A stretch of DNA of 5,731 bases from Pseudomonadota bacterium (GCA_003242525.1 QGUU01000180.1:1-5731), one strand, 5' to 3'. Positions 1 through 5,635 are shown, numbered from the stretch's first letter. Numbers and translations: made by a program. The notes: a model not told the origin generated them from the sequence alone.

Positions 1-90
1 TCAAGTCAATCAAAGGCCCCGGCTGCAATTTGGCAAAGCGCTGTCGATCAAATAGTCTTGGCCCCGGAGTGGACCATGGATAGCGCATGA
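1..90 (+). CDS. Possible 3' end of an upstream gene (partial, unidentified)
   Basis: The frame beginning at base 1 is open for 29 codons and ends in TGA at 88-90. Its last residues read APEWTMDSA. The stop overlaps the histidine kinase start as ATGA, an arrangement typical of translationally coupled operon genes. I do not recognise the protein and it carries no motif. A second frame (3-83) is also open to its stop at 81-83, so the short length alone does not prove coding. An alternative reading is that only ATG 76, which has a GGAG at 66-69 at good spacing, is used, giving a four-codon leader peptide (MDSA) that ends on the kinase start codon. The overlap is seen directly; the coding assignment is inference. 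Confidence 0.35.
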   Translation, partial: SSQSKAPAAIWQSAVDQIVLAPEWTMDSA

Positions 91-1568
91 GCGAAACCTC
101 ATCCGAGGACAGGCATTCCCGATCGGTGGACTCCCGCGGAGTGCCGCTGGCACGTGGGCTGACAGCCAAGCTGATCCTGCTCACGATTGTCTTCGTGCTG
201 CTGGCAGAAGTTCTGATCTTCCTCCCCTTTATTGCCAGCTACCGGCTGAGCTGGCTGCAGGAGCGGCTCGGCACCGCCGCGGCCGTTTCCGTCGTACTCA
301 TCCAGGGTGACCCGCAAAGCCTGTCGCGTGCCGCGCAGGACGACGTGCTGGCGGCGCTCGGGGCGAAGGCGATCGCGGTGCGGGACGGCGGTGTTTCCCG
401 GCTTCTGGTGGTGGCGGATATGCCGCCTGCGGTGGATGAACATGTCAGCGTGGCAAGCATGGGGATGGGCGAGGAAATGCTCGGCGCGCTCAACACCCTC
501 CTGTTCGGCGGTCACAGGATGCTGCGCATCTATGGACCCGTCGGCGAAAGCGACATGGAATTCGAACTTATAATGCCGGACCGGGAGCTACGCGCCGCCA
601 TGCTCAGCTACTCCCGCACCGTCACCGTGGTCTCCCTGCTCATCTCCCTGTTCAGCGCGGCCCTGGTCTATGTTGCCATCGACCGGATCATGATCAGGCC
701 GATCCGCAACATGACGCGTTCCATGCTGGCCTTTTCGCGGGCGCCAGACGATCCGAACCGGATCATCCGCCCCTCGGATCGCGCCGACGAGATCGGCGTT
801 GCCCAACGGGAACTGGCCCAGATGCAGGAGCGGCTGCAGAAGATGCTGGCCGAACAGAAGCATCTGGCAGATCTGGGCCTGGCGGTTTCGAAGATAAATC
901 ACGACATGCGCAACATACTGGCCTCCGCCCAGCTGATGTCGGATCGCTTGCGCCTGGTAAAGGATCCGACCGTGCAGGCCTTCGCGCCCAAGCTGCTGCG
1001 GGCACTCGACCGGGCGGTTGCCTATACCGAGGGCGTACTTGCCTATGGCCGCACGCAGGAGCCGCCGCCGACACGCAGGCGGCTGAGGCTCCGGCAGCTG
1101 GTGGAGGAGGTGTATGGCCTGCTTGACAGCGAAAGCGGCGTGGAATTCGTCAATGATGTCGATGCCGGTCTCGAGGTTGACGCCGACGCCGACCAGCTGT
1201 TCCGGATACTTTCGAACCTTGCCCGCAACGCGGTGCAGGCCATGTCCGGCGAAAGGGAAAGCGCGCTTGTACGCCGTCTCACCATTTCCGCGGAGCGCAC
1301 GGGAAGCGTCAGCCGCATTCTTGTCAGCGATACAGGACCCGGCCTGCCGCCAAAGGCGAGGGAAAACCTCTTCGCCGCCTTCCGCGGTTCGGCCCGCAGC
1401 GGCGGGACCGGACTCGGGCTTGCAATCGCGCAGGAATTGGCCCGCGCGCACGGAGGCGCTGTCGAACTGGTGGAAAGCGGAAGCGGGCGCACGACCTTCG
1501 CAGTGACCATTCCCGACGAGCCGTTGCGCCTTGACCGCGCCCGGGACGGCCTGCGCCGCCGCGCATAG
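87..1568 (+). CDS. Membrane-bound HAMP-domain sensor histidine kinase
   Basis: This 493-residue protein is a two-component sensor kinase that should autophosphorylate on histidine after sensing a signal outside the inner membrane. In order it has a short cytoplasmic N-terminus, membrane helix 1 (about 26-50), a periplasmic sensor region of about 125 residues (51-176) that I cannot assign to a named fold, membrane helix 2 (about 178-198), a HAMP linker (about 198-255, with P205 and the DEIG motif at 234-237), a dimerisation/phosphoacceptor domain with H272 in the box NHDMRN, and an ATPase domain. The ATPase domain shows the N box (N377 and N381), the G1 box DTGPG (415-419) and the G2 box GGTGLGLAI (439-447), so all catalytic motifs are intact. 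The H-box lacks the common HExxxP proline and is of the HDxRN type. No response regulator lies downstream; a partner could lie upstream or elsewhere. ATG 87 has no good Shine-Dalgarno of its own and overlaps an upstream stop, which suggests translational coupling. Signal and target are unknown. Confidence 0.93.
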   Translation: MSETSSEDRHSRSVDSRGVPLARGLTAKLILLTIVFVLLAEVLIFLPFIASYRLSWLQERLGTAAAVSVVLIQGDPQSLSRAAQDDVLAALGAKAIAVRDGGVSRLLVVADMPPAVDEHVSVASMGMGEEMLGALNTLLFGGHRMLRIYGPVGESDMEFELIMPDRELRAAMLSYSRTVTVVSLLISLFSAALVYVAIDRIMIRPIRNMTRSMLAFSRAPDDPNRIIRPSDRADEIGVAQRELAQMQERLQKMLAEQKHLADLGLAVSKINHDMRNILASAQLMSDRLRLVKDPTVQAFAPKLLRALDRAVAYTEGVLAYGRTQEPPPTRRRLRLRQLVEEVYGLLDSESGVEFVNDVDAGLEVDADADQLFRILSNLARNAVQAMSGERESALVRRLTISAERTGSVSRILVSDTGPGLPPKARENLFAAFRGSARSGGTGLGLAIAQELARAHGGAVELVESGSGRTTFAVTIPDEPLRLDRARDGLRRRA

Positions 1569-1781
1569 ACGGTGCCGGCCTTTGCGACGCCGCTGGAGTC
1601 GACCAGGCCAAAGGCGGACCCTCGCTGGACATTGGAAGCGGTGGCGCAACCCGGCAGCCGAAAATCGACAAAACTTTTGCTGCAATCGTTCTTGCTTTTC
1701 GACATTTCAGTCGTTAGGTAGCACGTCGACCGCGACCGGCCCCTCGGCCGGACCGTTGGTTCCGTGCCAGACGGCCGGCAG
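1569..1781 (+). other. Spacer between the histidine kinase and the tRNA gene
   Basis: I see no gene here. Bases of about 1659-1715 are clearly richer in A and T than their surroundings and would be the natural place for the tRNA promoter, but no convincing -35/-10 pair stands out. Bases 1716-1781 are GC-rich and contain a perfect hairpin (separate entry) and two copies of CGGCCGG (1745-1751 and 1772-1778). No hairpin followed by a T run is present after the kinase stop, so transcription may continue or end by a Rho-dependent route. Confidence 0.5.
1736..1751. repeat. Perfect 6-bp hairpin (CCGGCC / GGCCGG) upstream of tRNA-Arg
   Basis: CCGGCC at 1736-1741 pairs with GGCCGG at 1746-1751 around the loop CCTC. 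There is no following T run, so it is not a classical terminator. It lies 30 bases before the mature tRNA 5' end and would be in the tRNA leader if transcription starts in the AT-rich part of the spacer. The role is unknown. A 6-bp GC stem can arise by chance in DNA of this composition. Confidence 0.4.
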
Positions 1782-1858
1782 GCGCCCGTAGCTCAGCTGG
1801 ATAGAGCACCAGACTACGAATCTGGGGGTCAGAGGTTCGAATCCTTTCGGGCGCGCCA
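1782..1858 (+). tRNA. tRNA-Arg (anticodon ACG), CCA encoded
   Basis: The 77 bases fold as a complete cloverleaf. The acceptor stem is GCGCCCG (1782-1788) with CGGGCGC (1848-1854), followed by discriminator G 1855 and encoded CCA 1856-1858. TA at 1789-1790 gives U8 and A9. The D stem is GCTC/GAGC (1791-1794 and 1804-1807). The anticodon stem is CCAGA/TCTGG (1809-1813 and 1821-1825) with loop CTACGAA and anticodon ACG at 1816-1818. A five-base variable loop follows, and the T arm AGAGG-TTCGAAT-CCTTT (1831-1847) includes one G-T pair. In bacteria A34 of this tRNA is normally deaminated to inosine by TadA, so that CGU, CGC and CGA are read. No copy of the tRNA 3' end was found elsewhere in the window, so there is no sign of an integrated element bounded here. 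Confidence 0.97.
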
Positions 1859-2134
1859 TTTGTGAACAAAACTGGGCGCTCCAGTCGCAATCGCTCCGCT
1901 CATCACCGCGTGCTGTAGAACCTCACGCCGTCCTTGGGCGCCATCCGAAACGGGCACTCGATGGATCCTCGGAGGGCACGTCCCAAGGCAAGTATCACCC
2001 TGACTTCGTGCCTGCTAAGTGGCTCCATTACCAAGCTGCAGCGGCGTGTGCTCACGGTGTCACCCAGCAGGCGTCTGACGCGGCCTTTATCGTCGGCAGC
2101 GCGCGGCGGGACCATCCGCCTGGATACCGCCGCA

Positions 2135-2165
2135 CTCCATTGCATGGAGGCCCACTGGAATGGAG
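2135..2165. repeat. Inverted repeat with two alternative pairings (CTCCATT / AATGGAG)
   Basis: CTCCAT at 2135-2140 can pair with ATGGAG at 2144-2149 (6 bp, three-base loop TGC). CTCCATT at 2135-2141 can instead pair with AATGGAG at 2159-2165 (7 bp, 17-base loop). A further CTCCATT lies at 2023-2029. The two structures exclude each other. Their significance is unknown and they may be chance in a non-coding stretch. Confidence 0.35.
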
Positions 2166-2216
2166 CGCCGGCCTCTGAGATAGGTGACGAGATTTACCCT
2201 TCTGTTTCGATCCATC

Positions 2217-2244
2217 TTGCCAAAAGGTACGGCACAGCTATTGC
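2217..2244 (+). promoter_or_regulatory. Candidate promoter for the channel-like gene
   Basis: TTGCCA at 2217-2222 matches the TTGACA -35 consensus at five of six bases. TATTGC at 2239-2244 follows at 16-base spacing and matches TATAAT at three of six. Transcription from it would begin only a few bases before ATG 2255, giving a nearly leaderless message, which would fit the absence of a Shine-Dalgarno there. This is a by-eye match only. Confidence 0.2.
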
Positions 2245-2254
2245 TTTGCCCGAC

Positions 2255-2599
2255 ATGTACGAGAAGATTTCAGATCAGCTGATCTCGACAGAACGCTTCC
2301 TGCAACGACTAGCGAAGCACGCCCTTTACGTGCTTGGGATCTTGGCCCTCTCGATCCTGATAGGTGCGGCCGGCTTTATGATCTTTGAGGGATATGGCCT
2401 GGAAGATGCGATACTGCATTCCATCCATATCCTTTCCGGGCTGGGGCTTATCGAGATTCCCGGCAGCTATGCCGGACGCCTCTTTGCAGCATTGTTCGGA
2501 CTTTATGCAAGCCTGTTCTTCCTTGCCGCATTCAGCGTGATTTCCGCCCCTGTCATCCACCGTATCCTGCACAAGCTACATCTGGAAAATGACGATTGA
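2255..2599 (+). CDS. Small two-helix membrane protein resembling a K+ channel pore module with an atypical filter
   Basis: The protein has 114 residues from ATG 2255. It shows an amphipathic N-terminus (1-22), a first membrane helix (about 24-44), a short re-entrant-like helix (about 49-60), a turn LSGLGLIEIP (60-69), then a second membrane helix (about 75-101) and a charged tail. This helix-pore-helix order, and the phrase AGRLFAALFGLY just after the loop, match two-helix potassium channel pores (the Ion_trans_2 type). The signature TVGYGD is missing; a GLG (62-64) sits where GYG is expected, so ion selectivity cannot be assumed. The frame is open back to TTG 1934, and ATG 2144 is another possible start, but codon use before 2255 looks non-coding. 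There is no clear ribosome binding site at 2255, so the start is uncertain. The stop lies 13 bases before the LprI-like start, so the two are probably co-transcribed. It could instead be an unrelated two-helix protein. Confidence 0.68.
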   Translation: MYEKISDQLISTERFLQRLAKHALYVLGILALSILIGAAGFMIFEGYGLEDAILHSIHILSGLGLIEIPGSYAGRLFAALFGLYASLFFLAAFSVISAPVIHRILHKLHLENDD

Positions 2600-2612
2600 C
2601 TGGAGACCGACG

Positions 2613-2978
2613 ATGCGACGCCTTCTCTTTTCCGCCGGCATTGTTCCCTTCATGCTCTCCGCCGCCCTGGCACAGAGCGATCCCGCCGCAGATTTACAAA
2701 AGGCTGACAAGGCACTGAACGAAACCTTCCGGCAGATCGAACATCGATTGGCGCAGGATCCGGCAGGCAAGGAACGGCTTATCAAGGCCCAACGGGCCTG
2801 GATCGAATTCCGCGATGCCGAATGCACCTTCCAGTCGAGCGGCGAGGATGGCGGATCGGCAGCACCGATGGTTGCAGCGGCCTGCAAGGCAAACCTGACC
2901 GAAGATCGAACCAGGCAACTGGAAAATTACCTCAACTGCGAGGAAACCGATCTGGCGTGTCCGGTGCCGGCTCAGTAG
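2613..2978 (+). CDS. Secreted LprI/DUF1311-family protein (lysozyme-inhibitor-like)
   Basis: The 121-residue product has a signal peptide with a basic start (MRR), a hydrophobic core and a likely cleavage after ALA at residue 20, which would release a periplasmic domain of about 100 residues. The domain has the DUF1311 pattern: a helical N-terminal half, the block KAQRAWIEFRDAEC (58-71), and then C91, LTEDRTRQLENYL and C109. Four cysteines (71, 91, 109, 116) could form two disulphides in the periplasm. Some members (LprI of mycobacteria) are reported to inhibit lysozyme; most are uncharacterised, so inhibition here is only a family-level guess. ATG 2613 is chosen because GGAG at 2602-2605 lies seven bases upstream and the signal peptide begins cleanly there. 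The other start, ATG 2589, would overlap the preceding gene and add eight residues. There is no lipobox, so it is not a lipoprotein. It sits 15 bases before cmk. Confidence 0.85.
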   Translation: MRRLLFSAGIVPFMLSAALAQSDPAADLQKADKALNETFRQIEHRLAQDPAGKERLIKAQRAWIEFRDAECTFQSSGEDGGSAAPMVAAACKANLTEDRTRQLENYLNCEETDLACPVPAQ

Positions 2979-2993
2979 CGAGCCCGCAGCCTC

Positions 2994-3644
2994 ATGACCG
3001 AACCACTTCTCATCGCCATTGACGGCCCTGCGGGCGCGGGCAAGGGCACGCTGGCGCGGCGCCTGGCGGACTATTACCACCTGCCGCATCTCGACACCGG
3101 GCTTACCTATCGCGCCGTCGCGCACATGCTGATCTCCAGGGGCTGGCCGCTGGGCGATGTGCCGCACGCAGTCGAGGCGGCGCGCCTGGTGGACCTGACA
3201 AGGCTCGATCGCACGGTGCTGTCGGCGCATGCCATCGGCGAGGCGGCGTCCCGGGTTGCCGTTATTCCCGAGGTGCGGAAGATACTGGTAGAAAAGCAGC
3301 GCGCCTTTGCTGCGCAGCCTTCGGGGGCTGTTCTGGACGGGCGCGACATTGGCACGGTCGTCTGCCCCGATGCGCCGGTAAAGCTCTATGTCACCGCCAG
3401 CGCGGAAGTGCGGGCGCGGCGCCGGTTGGCCGAGATCGAGGCCAATGACGGGGCCGGCGATTTCGCCACCATCCTGGCCGATATCCAGCGCCGTGACGAT
3501 CGCGACATGGGCCGCCCAGACTCCCCGTTGAAGCCGGCGGCCGGCGCGCACTTGCTCGATACGAGCGAAATGGATATAGAAGCCGCGTTCCAGGCGGCGC
3601 GGACCATCGTCGAAGATGTTCTGGCCAAGCGGAACAAGGCCTGA
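2994..3644 (+). CDS. cmk: Cytidylate kinase
   Basis: Cytidylate kinase transfers phosphate from ATP to CMP or dCMP in the cytoplasm, feeding CTP and dCTP pools and recycling CMP from RNA and lipid turnover. The 216-residue length is normal for the bacterial enzyme. The P-loop GPAGAGKGT (11-19) follows the first strand. LDTGLTYRA (33-41) is the family nucleoside-binding motif, DGRDIGT (115-121) leads into PDAPVKLYV, and RRDDRDMGR (166-174) supplies the conserved basic and acidic residues around the substrate phosphates. All key motifs are intact. ATG 2994 has only a weak AGCGAG-like purine stretch before it and lies 15 bases after the LprI-like gene, so translation may depend partly on reading of that gene. 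cmk followed by rpsA is a common order in proteobacteria; aroA, often found just upstream, is absent here. Confidence 0.97.
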   Translation: MTEPLLIAIDGPAGAGKGTLARRLADYYHLPHLDTGLTYRAVAHMLISRGWPLGDVPHAVEAARLVDLTRLDRTVLSAHAIGEAASRVAVIPEVRKILVEKQRAFAAQPSGAVLDGRDIGTVVCPDAPVKLYVTASAEVRARRRLAEIEANDGAGDFATILADIQRRDDRDMGRPDSPLKPAAGAHLLDTSEMDIEAAFQAARTIVEDVLAKRNKA

Positions 3645-3662
3645 TCGGTTTTTTTGCCTGAT
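3639..3662 (+). repeat. Direct repeat GCCTGAT flanking a T7 tract at the cmk stop
   Basis: GCCTGAT occurs at 3639-3645, including the cmk stop, and again at 3656-3662. A run of seven T at 3649-3655 lies between them. The only upstream hairpin is a 4-bp GGCC/GGCC stem (3623-3626 and 3638-3641) with an 11-base loop, seven bases before the T run. This is too weak for a confident terminator, so readthrough from cmk into rpsA is plausible. Confidence 0.35.
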
Positions 3663-3666
3663 GCCG

Positions 3667-3695
3667 TTGGTGACGGTTGGCAGAATAGCCATATC
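3667..3695 (+). promoter_or_regulatory. Candidate rpsA promoter
   Basis: TTGGTG (3667-3672) and CATATC (3690-3695) are separated by 17 bases and partly match the -35 and -10 consensus hexamers. A start near 3702 would give an rpsA leader of about 145 bases carrying the hairpins described separately. The match is weak and was made by eye, but a promoter in this spacer is expected for a heavily expressed ribosomal gene. Confidence 0.22.
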
Positions 3696-3740
3696 AGGTG
3701 AAAACCCGCCTGCCCGCATTCTCGAATGATGCGCCGGATT

Positions 3741-3776
3741 GGCCGTTTGAACGGCCCAGGGCTTTCTGAAAAGCCC
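3741..3776 (+). promoter_or_regulatory. Two tandem perfect hairpins in the rpsA leader
   Basis: The first hairpin pairs GGCCGT (3741-3746) with ACGGCC (3751-3756) around loop TTGA. The second pairs GGGCTTT (3759-3765) with AAAGCCC (3770-3776) around loop CTGA. Only two bases separate them, and both loops are four bases ending in TGA. A competing CCGG/CCGG pairing (3775-3778 with 3784-3787) overlaps the second stem. No T run follows, so they are not terminators. In enterobacteria S1 represses its own mRNA through a structured leader, so an autoregulatory element is a reasonable inference here, but the structure itself is all that can be seen. Confidence 0.5.
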
Positions 3777-3816
3777 GGAATGCCCGGCAGGTGAACGCAA
3801 CACCAACCCACGGCGC

Positions 3817-3831
3817 GCCCCTAGGCGGGGC
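3817..3831 (+). promoter_or_regulatory. Hairpin immediately before the rpsA ribosome binding site
   Basis: GCCCC (3817-3821) pairs with GGGGC (3827-3831) around loop TAGGC. The stem ends five bases before the Shine-Dalgarno AGGAG (3837-3841), which in turn lies five bases before ATG 3847 when its trailing A is counted. A stable stem this close could influence 30S or S1 access to the start. Function is inferred. Confidence 0.4.
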
Positions 3832-3836
3832 ATTTC

Positions 3837-3842
3837 AGGAGA
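3837..3842 (+). promoter_or_regulatory. Strong Shine-Dalgarno of rpsA
   Basis: AGGAGA is close to the ideal anti-16S match and lies four bases before ATG 3847. It is much stronger than the signals before cmk or the histidine kinase, in keeping with high expression of S1, and it fixes the rpsA start codon. Confidence 0.8.
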
Positions 3843-3846
3843 ACAT

Positions 3847-5556
3847 ATGTCAGTAGCCAATCCTACTCGCGAAGATTTCGCGAGCATGCTCGAAGAATCC
3901 TTCTCGGACGGTCATTCGGGCGAAGGCCAGGTCGTGCGCGGTGTCGTTACCGCCATCGAGAAGGACATGGCCATTATCGACGTCGGCCTCAAGGTGGAAG
4001 GCCGTGTCCCGCTGAAGGAATTCGGCGCCAAGGGCAAGGACGCCAAGGATGGCGGCCTCAAGGTGGGCGATACGGTCGAAGTCTATGTCGAGCGCATCGA
4101 GAACGCCCTGGGCGAAGCCATGCTCAGCCGCGAGAAGGCTCGCCGCGAGGAGAGCTGGGTGCGCCTCGAGGAGAAGTTCAACAAGGGCGAGCGCGTAGAA
4201 GGCATCATCTTCAATCAGGTCAAGGGCGGCTTCACGGTCGATCTCGACGGCGCAGTGGCCTTCCTGCCGCGCAGCCAGGTGGACATTCGGCCGATCCGCG
4301 ATGTCACCCCGCTCATGCACAATCCGCAGCCCTTCGAGATCCTCAAGATGGATCGCCGTCGCGGCAACATCGTGGTTTCGCGCCGCACCGTGCTGGAAGA
4401 GAGCCGCGCCGAGCAGCGCTCGGAGATCGTGCAGAACCTCGAAGAGGGCCAGGTTGTCGAGGGCGTGGTCAAGAACATCACCGATTACGGCGCGTTCGTC
4501 GACCTCGGCGGCATTGATGGCCTGCTGCACGTCACCGACATGGCATGGCGTCGCGTCAACCATCCGACCGAAATCCTCAATATCGGCCAGACGGTGAAGG
4601 TGCAGATCATCCGCATCAACCAGGAGACGCACCGCATCTCGCTTGGCATGAAGCAGTTGGAGAGCGATCCCTGGAACGATATCGGGACCAAGTTCCCGAT
4701 CGGCAAGAAGATCCGTGGCACCGTCACGAATATCACCGACTACGGCGCGTTCGTGGAACTGGAGCCGGGCATCGAAGGGCTCATCCACGTTTCGGAGATG
4801 TCGTGGACCAAGAAGAACGTTCACCCCGGCAAGATCCTGTCGACGACGCAGGAAGTCGACGTGGTCGTGCTCGAGGTCGATCCGTCGAAGCGCCGCATCT
4901 CGCTCGGCCTCAAGCAGACGCTGGAGAACCCGTGGGAAGCTTTCGCCCGCGATCACCCGGTCGGCTCGACCGTGGAGGGCGAGGTCAAGAACAAGACCGA
5001 GTTCGGCCTGTTCATCGGCCTCGAGGGCGACGTGGACGGCATGGTCCATCTCTCCGACCTGGACTGGAACCGCCCCGGCGAACTGGCCATCGAGGACTAC
5101 CAGAAGGGACAGATGGTCAAGGCACAGGTGCTCGACGTGGACGTGGAGAAGGAGCGCATCTCGCTCGGCATCAAGCAGCTTGAGCGCGACGCGGCCGGCG
5201 ACGCCGCCGCTTCCGGCGAACTGCGCAAGAATGCCGTGGTGACCTGCGAGGTTACCGGCGTCAAGGACGGTGGCATCGAGGTTCGCCTGGTGGAGAGCGG
5301 ACTCGAGACGTTCATCAAGCGCTCCGACCTTTCGCGCGACCGCGACGAGCAGCGCCCCGAGCGTTTCGCCATCGGCCAGAAGGTCGATGCGCGCGTCACC
5401 GCCTTCGACAAGAAGACCCGCAAGGTCACCGTGTCGATCAAGGCGCTGGAGATCGCAGAGGAGAAGGAAGCCGTCGCGCAGTATGGCTCTACCGACTCCG
5501 GCGCATCGCTGGGCGATATTCTGGGCGCTGCGCTCAAGAAGCAGGGCGGCAACTAA
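3847..5556 (+). CDS. rpsA: 30S ribosomal protein S1
   Basis: S1 binds the 30S subunit and captures and unfolds mRNA during initiation. The 569-residue protein contains six S1/OB-fold repeats at about 27-97, 115-181, 202-270, 287-357, 374-444 and 461-532, the standard count for proteobacteria. Repeats 1 and 2 are divergent, as expected for the ribosome-anchoring part. Repeats 3 to 5 keep the RNA-binding signature with aromatic and His residues: DYGAFVDL with H228, DYGAFVEL with H314, and EFGLFIGL with H401. Each ends in a block such as RISLGMKQ. The short tail ends in SGASLGDILGAALKKQGGN, which I associate with alphaproteobacterial S1 from memory. The start is fixed by AGGAGA just upstream. 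The gene has a 202-base structured leader after cmk and a strong terminator after its stop. No truncation or frameshift is visible. The ihfB gene found after rpsA in many proteobacteria is not seen in the remaining 175 bases. Confidence 0.98.
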   Translation: MSVANPTREDFASMLEESFSDGHSGEGQVVRGVVTAIEKDMAIIDVGLKVEGRVPLKEFGAKGKDAKDGGLKVGDTVEVYVERIENALGEAMLSREKARREESWVRLEEKFNKGERVEGIIFNQVKGGFTVDLDGAVAFLPRSQVDIRPIRDVTPLMHNPQPFEILKMDRRRGNIVVSRRTVLEESRAEQRSEIVQNLEEGQVVEGVVKNITDYGAFVDLGGIDGLLHVTDMAWRRVNHPTEILNIGQTVKVQIIRINQETHRISLGMKQLESDPWNDIGTKFPIGKKIRGTVTNITDYGAFVELEPGIEGLIHVSEMSWTKKNVHPGKILSTTQEVDVVVLEVDPSKRRISLGLKQTLENPWEAFARDHPVGSTVEGEVKNKTEFGLFIGLEGDVDGMVHLSDLDWNRPGELAIEDYQKGQMVKAQVLDVDVEKERISLGIKQLERDAAGDAAASGELRKNAVVTCEVTGVKDGGIEVRLVESGLETFIKRSDLSRDRDEQRPERFAIGQKVDARVTAFDKKTRKVTVSIKALEIAEEKEAVAQYGSTDSGASLGDILGAALKKQGGN

Positions 5557-5605
5557 GCGCGCGCGCCATGGCCCCGGCGTTCCGCTGGCGGCTACGGAAA
5601 ACACG

Positions 5606-5635
5606 AAACCCGCCGGATCGCTCCGGCGGGTTTTT
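5606..5635 (+). terminator. Rho-independent terminator of rpsA
   Basis: A perfect 12-bp stem, AAACCCGCCGGA (5606-5617) with TCCGGCGGGTTT (5622-5633), closes around loop TCGC and runs into five T (5631-5635). It begins 49 bases after the rpsA stop. The A tract on the 5' side means it could also work in the opposite direction for a gene entering from the right. Confidence 0.93.

Larger units (their letters stand above)
1859..2254 (+). other. 396-base interval with no supportable gene
   Basis: Three frames stay open over much of this stretch: a reverse-strand frame 1903-2145 (80 codons), the + frame from TTG 1934 that runs into the channel-like gene, and another + frame that reads as far as the TGA near 2176. 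None has a good ribosome binding site or a motif I recognise, and their codon use does not separate them. Codons at 2144-2254 in the downstream gene's frame are only about 57% G/C-ending, lower than real genes here. A 5-bp hairpin ACTGG/CCAGT (1871-1875 and 1881-1885) lies 13 bases past the tRNA and could help shape the tRNA 3' trailer. The interval may be intergenic DNA or the decayed remains of a gene. Confidence 0.5.

Noticed and set aside
1043..1705. Long open frame on the reverse strand over the 3' half of the histidine kinase
   Set aside because: It is antisense to a gene with intact catalytic motifs, has no ribosome binding site at its start (1705), and its Ser/Arg-rich composition is that of a shadow of G/C-ending codons.
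1659..1720. Possible tRNA promoter in the AT-rich part of the spacer (for example TTGCTT at 1692-1697)
   Set aside because: No -10 hexamer at 16-18 bases matched at more than two or three positions, so no specific site can be supported.
1706..1781. Reverse-strand reading that ends in PVAVDVLPND before a TGA at 1706-1708
   Set aside because: It looks somewhat protein-like, but the frame runs back through the tRNA gene and has no start or motif, so chance is the simpler explanation.
1782..1858. tRNA 3' end as a phage or island attachment site
   Set aside because: No second copy of the tRNA 3' portion, no integrase and no phage-like genes are visible in the window.
1934..2254. Longer N-terminus for the channel-like protein from TTG 1934 or ATG 2144
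   Set aside because: The extension is Ser/Arg/Thr-rich, has poor codon bias and no ribosome binding site, and would place an unusual tail before a complete two-helix module. ATG 2144 cannot be wholly excluded.
2694..3887. 397-codon reverse-strand frame across the LprI-like gene, cmk and the rpsA leader
   Set aside because: It is antisense to cmk with all kinase motifs intact and crosses several gene boundaries, with no recognisable domain.
3850..5604. 584-codon open frame on the reverse strand opposite rpsA
   Set aside because: It mirrors the rpsA codon structure, and its Leu/Ala/Asp/His-rich translation is typical of antisense frames in GC-rich genes. rpsA on the + strand is beyond doubt.
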